Shown: one piece after another, positions 1 to 6,942 of the stretch
Position numbering within the stretch: the stretch's first letter is position 1
Layout: every line of letters starts with the position of its first letter
Assembly (NCBI GenBank): GCA_004294465.1
Contig: REAV01000081.1
Coordinates: 1-17,374, forward strand
Direction: 5' to 3'
Source: Sphingobacteriia bacterium
GTDB lineage: Bacteria; Bacteroidota; Bacteroidia; Chitinophagales; Chitinophagaceae
Length of the DNA stretch: 17,374 nucleotides
The notes under the pieces: model-generated
Told to the model about the DNA's origin: nothing
Databases searched by the model: none
What the model saw: only the letters and a program-made list of their open reading frames with translations
Position numbers and translations under genes: made by a program

Positions 1-36
1 TCATAACTCATAACTCATATCTCATAACTTTTATCT
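1..36. repeat. Heptad tandem repeat array after the ROK kinase gene
   Basis: The array is made of 7-bp units: TCATAAC (1-7), TCATAAC (8-14), TCATATC (15-21) and TCATAAC (22-28), then one spacer base and TTTATCT (30-36). The last unit touches the stop codon of the minus-strand kinase gene (37-39). TTTATCT is an exact unit of the larger array at 1154-1244, and TCATATC is the reverse complement of the GATATGA unit in the array at 1067-1141. The array is cut by the left window edge, so its full size is unknown. Its function is unknown; its position makes it the 3' untranslated part of the kinase transcript. Confidence 0.85.
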
Positions 37-1032
37 CTATTTCATCTCCCACACAAGCGCACTCGCTCCTAATATTGCTGCATCAGATTCTTTTAAATGG
101 CTCACCAAAATCTTTACTTTATTTTGAAAAACTTGGATCAGATTGGCTTCCATGTAATCTCTGGTTGGCTTTAAAATATAATCACCAGCTTTAGTGAGCC
201 CGCCAAATAATACAATAGCTTCAGGATTTGAAAACATCACAAAATTAGCCAAAGCCATGCCTAAGATTTTTCCGGTATAGTCAAAAATTTCTTTAGCCAA
301 TTCGTCTCCTTCTATAGCTGCATCATGCACTTGTTTAGAATCAATTTTTTCTTTGGGAATTTTTCTGAGCAAACTAGGCTTGTCGCTTTTTTCTAAAAAT
401 TCTAAGGCATTTAACCGAACCCCAGTTGCGGAGGCATAACTTTCTAAAGATCCATGTTTACCAGTTCCTTCATGATATCTACCATCTGGTATAATAATCG
501 TATGTCCTAATTCTCCAGCAAATCCATCGTGTCCATAAATTAATTTTCCATTGGCTACAATTCCACTGCCTACACCAGTTCCTAATGTGATCATGATAAA
601 ATCATGCATATCCTGCGCAGCACCATACATCATTTCTCCAATAGCAGCTGCATTGGCATCATTGGTTAATACTACTGGTAATTTAAATTTATCTTCTATC
701 ATTTTACCGAAAGGAATAATTCCTTTCCAAGGAAGATTGGCAGCATGTTCAATGGTGTTTTTATAATAATTTCCATTGTGTGCGCCAATGCCAATTCCTT
801 TAATTCTTCCCACACCTCCAGCTTGTTCTATAAATGGAGCAAGACATAAATAAAGTTCATCAATAAATGGCTCTACCGTCAAGTGCTTTTTGGTGCTCAT
901 TTCTCCCGAGAATAATAAATTCCCCACTTTGTCTACAATGCCATATTTAGTGCCTGTACCGCCAATATCTATTCCGATAGCCAATGGTTCCATTGCTTGA
1001 TTGTTCATCCCCTTTTCTTTTTTTGTACTCAT
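37..1032 (-). CDS. ROK-family sugar kinase (probable glucokinase)
   Basis: ROK-family kinases transfer phosphate from ATP to the 6-hydroxyl of a hexose in the cytoplasm. The N-terminal phosphate-binding loop DIGGTGTKYG lies at residues 22-31, the catalytic Asp is D125 in NDANAAAIGE, and a second phosphate loop LGTGVGSG follows at 150-157. GELGH at 173-177 holds the usual conserved Glu and His, and E197 matches the conserved Glu after the metal site. The usual zinc motif CxCGxxGC is absent: residues 187-195 read HEGTGKHGS. The length (331 aa) is slightly above the roughly 300 aa typical of the family, and Met9 (1006-1008) or Met14 (991-993) are plausible later starts, Met14 lying just eight residues before the DIGGT loop. 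It lies downstream of a hexose transporter on the same strand, which fits uptake followed by phosphorylation. Family is secure; glucose as the substrate is inferred. Confidence 0.92.
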   Translation of the reverse strand: MSTKKEKGMNNQAMEPLAIGIDIGGTGTKYGIVDKVGNLLFSGEMSTKKHLTVEPFIDELYLCLAPFIEQAGGVGRIKGIGIGAHNGNYYKNTIEHAANLPWKGIIPFGKMIEDKFKLPVVLTNDANAAAIGEMMYGAAQDMHDFIMITLGTGVGSGIVANGKLIYGHDGFAGELGHTIIIPDGRYHEGTGKHGSLESYASATGVRLNALEFLEKSDKPSLLRKIPKEKIDSKQVHDAAIEGDELAKEIFDYTGKILGMALANFVMFSNPEAIVLFGGLTKAGDYILKPTRDYMEANLIQVFQNKVKILVSHLKESDAAILGASALVWEMK

Positions 1033-1066
1033 CGTTACACAGTTTATTCGTAATAACTAAAACAAG

Positions 1067-1141
1067 AGATATGAGTTATAAGATATGAATTAAGAGATAC
1101 ATTTTTGAGATAAGAGATATGAATTAAGAGATATGAGATAC
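1067..1141. repeat. Heptad repeat array, left arm of an inverted array
   Basis: The stretch keeps a 7-bp period with diverged units: AGATATG (1067-1073), AGTTATA, AGATATG (1081-1087), AATTAAG, then a six-base AGATAC and ATTTTTG, then AGATAAG (1108-1114), AGATATG, AATTAAG, AGATATG (1129-1135) and AGATAC. AGATAAG is the reverse complement of CTTATCT, the main unit of the array at 1154-1244, so the two arrays form an imperfect inverted repeat separated by about a dozen bases. The left arm is more degenerate than the right. It also contains GATATGA, whose reverse complement occurs at 15-21 on the other side of the kinase gene. Confidence 0.85.
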
Positions 1142-1153
1142 ATTCTCTTCTTT

Positions 1154-1244
1154 CTTATCGTTTATCTTTTATCTCTTATCTCTTATCTCTTATCTCTTAT
1201 CTTTTATCTCTTATCTTTTATCTCTTATCTCTTATCTTTTATCT
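1154..1244. repeat. Heptad tandem repeat array, 13 units of YTTATCT
   Basis: Thirteen contiguous 7-bp units run without a break in phase. The first is CTTATCG (1154-1160) and the other twelve are either CTTATCT or TTTATCT, differing only at the first base. The array ends three bases before the stop codon of the minus-strand transporter gene (1248-1250), so in the transcript it follows that stop as repeated AGATAAR. Read in the transcript direction the unit places a TAA in every reading frame within 21 nt. With the left arm at 1067-1141 it could form a hairpin several tens of bp long. It resembles in kind the short tandem heptamers known from cyanobacteria, though the sequence differs and no relation is claimed. 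Confidence 0.93.
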
Positions 1245-1247
1245 TTC

Positions 1248-2696
1248 CTAATGCCCTCCGCTCACTTTTACATCATAGTCTATACCTTGTGCTTTCAAAA
1301 TAGATTTAGCTTTCACTGCATAGAAAGCCATGTATGCAAAACATACAACACCTACGATATAACTATTTTGAATTCCTAAAATATCATCTGATGCAACTAC
1401 TCCTTGAATATAACTAATAATTCCACCTCCCATGATCATCATGATCAATAAGCTGCTTCCCTGATTGGTATGTTTGCCTAAACCAGCAACACCCAAAGTA
1501 AAAATACATGGCCATAATGTGCTACAGAATAGTCCTACACTTGTAAATGCAAATACACTTACCATGCCCGATGTAAGCATGCCAATGATCAATGCAATTA
1601 TTCCTAATGAAGAAAAAATCAGCAACATTCTTGCAGGACTTCCTTTACTCATTATATCGCCAGCAATCATTACAATAATGACCAATCCATACACATAAAA
1701 CATTGTAATATCATGTTGAGCAATTGCATTCACAATTAAGAAAACACCAAATGCTAAATAAGGCATTAAGAAATTAAGGATTTTTTTGGCACCTGCACTT
1801 ACATCAAATGCGCCCACAGCACCAGTCCATCTGCCCATCATCAAACTCGCCCAATACAAAGAAACAAAAGGAGCAATATTGGCTGTGTCAATGTTTAAAT
1901 GCTGTTTCATGTATTCTGGCAAATTACTAGCCGTAGAAACTTCTACTCCAACATATACAAAAATGGCAATCATTCCTAAGACCAACTGAGGATAGCTAAA
2001 GGGTGTTGGTCTATGCAAAACTTTTTCTTTACTTTCTGCTTCTTCATTAGCAACTTCTTCCAAGTCAATTTTATTTGGAACCGAAGAGAACTTAAAAAAG
2101 ATGGCAACTAAAATAAAAGCCAATCCTAAAATCAGATATGGTGTTTTTACGCTTTCAATACTTGCTTCCGTAGAACCAGAACTAACACTTCCGAAAATAG
2201 CAAAACTCACAATCAATGGTCCGATGGTGGTTCCAAAATTATTCACTCCGCCACCCAGGTTTAATCTTTGGGATCCTGTTTTTGGATCGCCAATTACTAT
2301 GGCCAATGGATTGGCAGCAATTTGTTGTAATGAAAAGCCTAATCCAACAATGAACAAGCCTGTGATCATTAGTGTAAATGAGGCATTATTGGCCGCTGGA
2401 TAAAATAATAAAGTACCAATTGCTGAAATGATCAGCCCTAAAACGATTCCATTCTTATAGCCGATTTTGTTCAATACATCGTTTCCAATCAATTTTGAGA
2501 TACCAAAATAAATTAAAGAACCTACTGTATAGGCTACATAAAAAGCTAAAGAAACAATCTGACTCTGTGCTTGAGATAAATTAAACGCTTTTTTGAAAAC
2601 AGGGATTAGAATGTCATTACTGGCTGCAACAAAGCCCCAGAAAAAAAATACGGTAATCAAAGTACCAAATTGTGACCATTTTGTAGGTTGGCTCAT
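1248..2696 (-). CDS. MFS hexose transporter, FucP/GluP type
   Basis: This inner-membrane transporter probably brings a hexose, likely glucose or galactose, into the cytoplasm with protons or sodium. The N-terminus has FFFWGFVAASNDILIP (residues 17-32), matching the first helix of the L-fucose/H+ symporter family with its conserved Asn-Asp. A second family signature, IAANPLA followed by QRLNL and NNFG, lies near residues 126-155. In E. coli FucP the residue before the TAANP-type motif is the essential Glu135; here that position is Gln, as I recall for GluP and NagP-type members (LQVAANPY). At 482 aa it is longer than FucP (438 aa), with an acidic loop near 215-230. The gene is upstream of the ROK kinase on the same strand, separated by the repeat-filled gap, so co-transcription is plausible but not shown. 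Fucose is disfavoured because no fucose catabolic gene is near. Confidence 0.88.
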   Translation of the reverse strand: MSQPTKWSQFGTLITVFFFWGFVAASNDILIPVFKKAFNLSQAQSQIVSLAFYVAYTVGSLIYFGISKLIGNDVLNKIGYKNGIVLGLIISAIGTLLFYPAANNASFTLMITGLFIVGLGFSLQQIAANPLAIVIGDPKTGSQRLNLGGGVNNFGTTIGPLIVSFAIFGSVSSGSTEASIESVKTPYLILGLAFILVAIFFKFSSVPNKIDLEEVANEEAESKEKVLHRPTPFSYPQLVLGMIAIFVYVGVEVSTASNLPEYMKQHLNIDTANIAPFVSLYWASLMMGRWTGAVGAFDVSAGAKKILNFLMPYLAFGVFLIVNAIAQHDITMFYVYGLVIIVMIAGDIMSKGSPARMLLIFSSLGIIALIIGMLTSGMVSVFAFTSVGLFCSTLWPCIFTLGVAGLGKHTNQGSSLLIMMIMGGGIISYIQGVVASDDILGIQNSYIVGVVCFAYMAFYAVKAKSILKAQGIDYDVKVSGGH

Positions 2697-2822
2697 AACA
2701 ATCGTTGATTTAATATTAGTAAGCTGTAAAATAGGAATAATTTAAAGAAGGGAAAATTTTAAATACGAAATTTGATGGAATCAGTTAAATAACTAACTTG
2801 AAAAAGATTAAAAATTGCCAGA
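2697..2822. promoter_or_regulatory. Divergent intergenic region between transporter and glgA
   Basis: These 126 bp separate the minus-strand hexose transporter from the plus-strand glycogen operon and must hold the start signals for both. No full TAnnTTTG -7 box is seen; the nearest plus-strand match is GAAATTTG at 2767-2774, with one mismatch at the specified positions and no TTG at suitable distance. A short palindrome AGTTA-AA-TAACT lies at 2783-2794, between that box and the glgA start, and could be an operator, though such short palindromes are common in AT-rich DNA. No Shine-Dalgarno site precedes glgA, as is usual in Bacteroidetes. Confidence 0.4.
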
Positions 2823-4238
2823 ATGGAGATTATTCATGTAAGTGCTGAATGCTATCCTGTAGCCAAAGCAGGTGGACTGGGAGATGTAGTAGGCGCTTTG
2901 CCCAAGTATCAGTGTAAGGCAGGAGATATTGCAAAAGTGGTCATGCCTATGTATCGTACTAAATTTTTGTATGAAAATGAATGGGACGTAGATTTTAAAG
3001 GGAGCGCTAATTTAGGGAATTGGTATTTTGATTTTACAGTAATAAAAGAACGTACCAATAAATTAGGATTCGATTTGTATTTAGTAGACATTAATGGATT
3101 ACTGGACCGACAAAAAATTTATGGCTACGACGACGATGCAGAAAGATTTACAGCATTTCAAATAGCTGTAGTGAATTGGATCAGTAATTGGGAACATCGT
3201 CCAGATATTGTGCATTGTCATGATCATCATACTGCACTTATTCCATTTATGATGCAGTATTGTTATGCGTATCAGTTTTTGGCCAATGTGCCAACTGTAT
3301 TAACAATTCATAATGGCCAATACCAGGGCTGGATGGGCTGGAATAAAAGTACCTATATTCCTAGCTGGGATCTTTGGAAAAGAGGAATGCTGGATTGGGC
3401 GGGAAATATTAATCCTTTGGCTTCAGGAGTGAAATGTGCAGGAAAAGTAACTACAGTTAGCTGGAGTTATATGGAAGAATTAAGAGTAAGTGCTAATGGT
3501 TTAGAGCAATTATTTGAATATGAAAAGGGAAAATGTATTGGTATTTTAAATGGAATTGACAATGAGGTTTGGGATCCTTCAACGGATACTTATCTCGATC
3601 ACCATTTTAGCATAAAATCGGTAACCAAAGGCAAAGAAAAAAATAAGGAAATATTATGTGAGCAGTTTGATTTAGATGCCTCCAAGCCATTATTTGTATT
3701 CATTGGAAGGTTGGTAGGCGAAAAAGCAGCTGAAATTTTACCAGATGCTATTAAAACAGCCATATTTAATACGCAGGGTAATGCTTCATTTCTTATCTTG
3801 GGCAGTGGTGATACTTCCGTAGAATGGGCATTTCAACAAATGGCTGGAGAGTTTAAAGGAATTTTTAATGCTGTTATTGGCTATGATGAAAAGTTGAGCC
3901 ATAAAATGTATGCCGGTGCAGATTTCTTATTGATGCCAAGTAGGGTAGAGCCATGTGGTTTGAATCAAATGTATGCCATGCGTTATGGAACAGTGCCGAT
4001 TGTAAGAAGTACGGGAGGATTAAAAGATACGGTGTTGGATATGGGCGATTTTGAAGGATATGGAATCCGATTTGATCAGGCAACTGTACATGATATTGAT
4101 TATTCAATCGGAAGAGGAGTGTCTGTTTATCAGGATAAAAAACACATGGAATGGATGAGGAAAAAAATGATGTCGATTGATCATAGTTGGGAAGGAACAG
4201 TCAATCAATACAAAGAAGTTTATTTGAGTTTAAAGTAA
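2823..4238 (+). CDS. glgA: Glycogen synthase, GT5 family
   Basis: The enzyme transfers glucose from ADP-glucose to the non-reducing end of a growing alpha-1,4-glucan in the cytoplasm. The GT-B fold is complete. The N-terminal Rossmann domain has KAGGLGDV (residues 15-22), with Lys15 and Asp21 at the same positions as in E. coli GlgA. The acceptor-side motif HDHHTALIPF follows near 136. The C-terminal domain has GRLVGEK with Arg296 and Lys301, matching the phosphate-contacting pair (Arg300, Lys305) of E. coli. The donor-site segment EPCGLNQMYAMRYG starts at Glu376, close to E. coli Glu377, and STGGLKDTV completes the site. Length is 471 aa against 477 in E. coli. Its stop lies 11 nt before the glgC start, so the two form an operon and supply consecutive steps. 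GT5 starch-synthase-like variants share these motifs; the glgC neighbour supports the glycogen role. Confidence 0.95.
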   Translation: MEIIHVSAECYPVAKAGGLGDVVGALPKYQCKAGDIAKVVMPMYRTKFLYENEWDVDFKGSANLGNWYFDFTVIKERTNKLGFDLYLVDINGLLDRQKIYGYDDDAERFTAFQIAVVNWISNWEHRPDIVHCHDHHTALIPFMMQYCYAYQFLANVPTVLTIHNGQYQGWMGWNKSTYIPSWDLWKRGMLDWAGNINPLASGVKCAGKVTTVSWSYMEELRVSANGLEQLFEYEKGKCIGILNGIDNEVWDPSTDTYLDHHFSIKSVTKGKEKNKEILCEQFDLDASKPLFVFIGRLVGEKAAEILPDAIKTAIFNTQGNASFLILGSGDTSVEWAFQQMAGEFKGIFNAVIGYDEKLSHKMYAGADFLLMPSRVEPCGLNQMYAMRYGTVPIVRSTGGLKDTVLDMGDFEGYGIRFDQATVHDIDYSIGRGVSVYQDKKHMEWMRKKMMSIDHSWEGTVNQYKEVYLSLK

Positions 4239-4249
4239 AATGTAACTAT

Positions 4250-5536
4250 ATGAGAACAACGATTTCCAATTCAGTATTAGCCGTTATTTTAGGTGGTGGT
4301 GCTGGTTCAAGATTATTTCCATTAACATTAAGTAGATCGAAGCCTGCAGTTCCTATTGCGGGTAAATATCGATTGGTAGATATTCCCATTAGTAATTGTA
4401 TCAATAGCAATATCAATAGAATGTTTGTGTTGACTCAGTTCAACTCAGCTTCTTTGAATAAGCATATCAAAAACACCTATCATTTCAGCGCATTTAGTTC
4501 GGGGTTTGTAGATATCTTGGCTGCAGAACAAACACCTGATAATGCAGGATGGTTCCAGGGTACTGCCGATGCGGTTCGTCAATCTCTACGACATATTTCC
4601 AGTATGGAGTTTGAGCATATATTAATTTTAAGTGGGGATCAGTTATATCAAATGGACTTCACTGAAATGTTGGCCAACCATATCGAAAAAAATGCAGACA
4701 TTTCAATTGCTACTATTCCGGTAGATGACAGGGATGCTCCTGAATTTGGTATTTTAAAAACCAATGATGATAATACCATTGCCTCATTCATAGAAAAGCC
4801 AAGCAAAGATATTTTAGCCGATTGGGCGAGTGATACAGGTGCAGTAATGCAAAAGCAAGGAAGAAATTATTTGGCTTCCATGGGTATTTATATTTTCAAT
4901 AAACAAGTGTTGTATAAATTATTAAATGAAACTTATCCTGCAGCTACTGATTTTGGAAAAGAAATAATGCCAAATTCAATAGAAAACTACAATGTAGCAA
5001 GTTTTCAATATGATGGATATTGGACAGATATTGGTAATATTTATTCTTTTTATGAAGCCAATTTAGCACTCACACAGGAAGTGCCTTTGTTTAATTTATT
5101 TGATAACGAAAAAACGGTATTTACACGTGCAAGAATGTTGCCACCTGCAAAAATCAGTGGTACTACTTTAGAGAGAACCATTATTGCAGAAGGATCCATC
5201 ATTAATGCAAGTAGAATAGAGCAAAGTGTTGTAGGTATTCGTTCGAGAATTGGGTACGGATCCACCGTAGTGTCTACCTATATCATGGGGAATGATTATT
5301 ATGAAACCATCGAAGAGATGAGCATGAACATAGAAAAGGGAATGCCAAGAATAGGAATTGGAGAAAGATGTTATATCAAAGATGCAATCATCGATAAAAA
5401 TTGCAGAATTGGTAACGACGTACGAATCAATGGAGGTAAGCATTTGGCCAATGTAGACCATCCTTTATATACCGTAAAAGATGGAATTGTAGTAGTCAAG
5501 AAAAGAGCTGTTTTACCAGATGGATTTGTAATTTAA
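4250..5536 (+). CDS. glgC: Glucose-1-phosphate adenylyltransferase (ADP-glucose pyrophosphorylase)
   Basis: GlgC makes ADP-glucose and pyrophosphate from glucose-1-phosphate and ATP, the committed and usually allosterically controlled step of glycogen synthesis. The N-terminal nucleotidyltransferase domain has GGGAGSRLFPLT at residues 15-26 and SKPAVP at 30-35, SGDQLYQMDF with the metal-binding Asp130, the sugar-phosphate site FIEKPS (180-185), and DGYWTDIGN. The C-terminal third has the hexapeptide-like pattern of a left-handed beta-helix (for example IIAEGSIINAS and GIRSRIGYGS). With the start at 4250 the protein is 428 aa, close to E. coli GlgC (431 aa). An in-frame ATG at 4187 would add 21 residues and overlap glgA; the shorter start is preferred because the conserved domain begins soon after it. 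The SUT-like transporter gene follows after 19 nt, suggesting one transcript. Confidence 0.95.
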   Translation: MRTTISNSVLAVILGGGAGSRLFPLTLSRSKPAVPIAGKYRLVDIPISNCINSNINRMFVLTQFNSASLNKHIKNTYHFSAFSSGFVDILAAEQTPDNAGWFQGTADAVRQSLRHISSMEFEHILILSGDQLYQMDFTEMLANHIEKNADISIATIPVDDRDAPEFGILKTNDDNTIASFIEKPSKDILADWASDTGAVMQKQGRNYLASMGIYIFNKQVLYKLLNETYPAATDFGKEIMPNSIENYNVASFQYDGYWTDIGNIYSFYEANLALTQEVPLFNLFDNEKTVFTRARMLPPAKISGTTLERTIIAEGSIINASRIEQSVVGIRSRIGYGSTVVSTYIMGNDYYETIEEMSMNIEKGMPRIGIGERCYIKDAIIDKNCRIGNDVRINGGKHLANVDHPLYTVKDGIVVVKKRAVLPDGFVI

Positions 5537-5555
5537 TATTTTAACAACGATTGCT

Positions 5556-6938
5556 ATGGCTTCATCAACCCCAGTTGCTGCTTCTTCGGGTATAGCTACT
5601 AAACCCAGGTTAAGTTTAGCTCAGATCTTTTTTATGAGTTTTGGATTTTTAGGGATTCAATTCGGATTTGCATTGCAAAATGGAAACACGAGTAGAATCT
5701 TGCGTTCATTTGGAGCCGATGTAGAACAGTTGCCCATGTTTTGGATTGTTGCTCCACTGGTAGGAATGATTGTTCAACCTTTAATTGGTCATTACAGTGA
5801 TAGAACTTGGAATCGTGTAGGAAGAAGAAAGCCCTATTTTTTGGCAGGCGCTTTATTGTCTTCTGCTGCTTTGGTTTTTTTACCGAATTCAGGTACAGTT
5901 TCTTCGATTGTTCCGGCACTATGGATTGGAGCAGGTATGGTCATGATTATGGATGCATCATTCAATGTAGCGATGGAACCATTTCGTGCATTGGTTGCCG
6001 ATAATTTACCCGATACTCAAAGAACGAGTGGATTTGCCATTCAAACTTTTTTAATTGGTGTAGGAGCTGTAGTTGGATCTGAATTGCCTTCTTTTTTAGC
6101 AAAGAATGGTTTTTCTCAAGAAGCAGGTACATCAGGTGTTGCAGATAATATTCGATATGCATTTTATATTGGTGCAGCTGTTTTTGTAGGGGCTATTTTA
6201 GTTACGGTTTTTAAATCGAAAGAATATCCACCTGCTGAGTATGAAAAATACCATGGCAAAAATGAAGCGGTAGCTAAAGCAGGAATTAGCGAAATTTTCA
6301 AAGACTTCGCAAAAATGCCAAGAACCATGAAGCAACTGGGTTTGGTGCAATTTTTTTCTTGGTTTGCTTTATTTAGTATGTGGGTCTTTACTACAGATGC
6401 AGTAGCAACACACGTGTATGGATTAACAGGTGATTATGCAAAATCAGTAGAATACAATAGTGCAGGAAATATTGTGAGTTCTGCATTTGGAACCTATAAT
6501 TTAGTGGCTGCTGTCTACGCTTTATTTTTACCAGTTGTTGCAAAATATTTAGGAAGAAAAGGAACACATGCGTTTTCATTAATTGCTGGTGGAGTAGGAC
6601 TTATTTCAATCTATTTTATCAAAGATCCAACCATGCTTAGATATTCAATGATTGGCATTGGCCTTGCATGGTCCAGTATTTTGGCAATGCCTTATGTGAT
6701 CTTATCGGGTTCAATTCCTCCTGGTAAATTGGGAATTTATATGGGTATTTTTAATTTCTTTATCACTTTGCCTCAAATCATCAATGGAATTTGTGGCGGC
6801 TGGATTGTAAAACATATTTATAATGGGCAACCCATTTATGCTATTGTACTAGCAGGGTTTTTTATGCTCTGCGCAGCTATAAGTGTTTTATTTGTGTATG
6901 ATGAAGGAGCTATCAAAATAAAAGAATCCGCAAAATAA
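5556..6938 (+). CDS. MFS disaccharide transporter, SLC45/SUT (GPH) type
   Basis: This is an inner-membrane sugar symporter, most likely for maltose or short maltodextrins. About twelve hydrophobic segments are visible across 460 aa. The first helix (FFMSFGFLGIQFGFALQN, residues 25-42) and the loop GHYSDRTWNRVGRRKPYFLAGA (78-99), with its RxGRR core at 87-91, are hallmarks of the plant sucrose transporter/SLC45 group and its bacterial maltose relatives. The first 18 residues are Ser/Ala-rich and probably cytoplasmic. It lies 19 nt after glgC and 4 nt before the exported GH13 enzyme, so it would import what that enzyme releases. The substrate is inferred from context: sucrose cannot be ruled out from sequence, but no sucrose-cleaving enzyme is present here. 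Confidence 0.88.
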   Translation: MASSTPVAASSGIATKPRLSLAQIFFMSFGFLGIQFGFALQNGNTSRILRSFGADVEQLPMFWIVAPLVGMIVQPLIGHYSDRTWNRVGRRKPYFLAGALLSSAALVFLPNSGTVSSIVPALWIGAGMVMIMDASFNVAMEPFRALVADNLPDTQRTSGFAIQTFLIGVGAVVGSELPSFLAKNGFSQEAGTSGVADNIRYAFYIGAAVFVGAILVTVFKSKEYPPAEYEKYHGKNEAVAKAGISEIFKDFAKMPRTMKQLGLVQFFSWFALFSMWVFTTDAVATHVYGLTGDYAKSVEYNSAGNIVSSAFGTYNLVAAVYALFLPVVAKYLGRKGTHAFSLIAGGVGLISIYFIKDPTMLRYSMIGIGLAWSSILAMPYVILSGSIPPGKLGIYMGIFNFFITLPQIINGICGGWIVKHIYNGQPIYAIVLAGFFMLCAAISVLFVYDEGAIKIKESAK

Positions 6939-6942
6939 TTGT

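Noticed and set aside
1067..1244. Possible CRISPR array
   Set aside because: The repeats are 7-bp tandem units with no unique spacers and no cas genes nearby, so this is a simple tandem heptad array.
2101..2403. Plus-strand open frame of 100 codons inside the hexose transporter gene
   Set aside because: It is antisense to conserved transporter helices; its composition mirrors the other strand and no domain is visible.
4187..4249. Longer N-terminus for GlgC starting at 4187
   Set aside because: It would add 21 residues lacking family similarity and overlap the end of glgA; the Met at 4250 gives the normal GlgC length and start.
5168..5461. Antisense open frame of 97 codons inside glgC
   Set aside because: It lies fully opposite a well-conserved gene, with no recognisable domain or start signal; a coding shadow.
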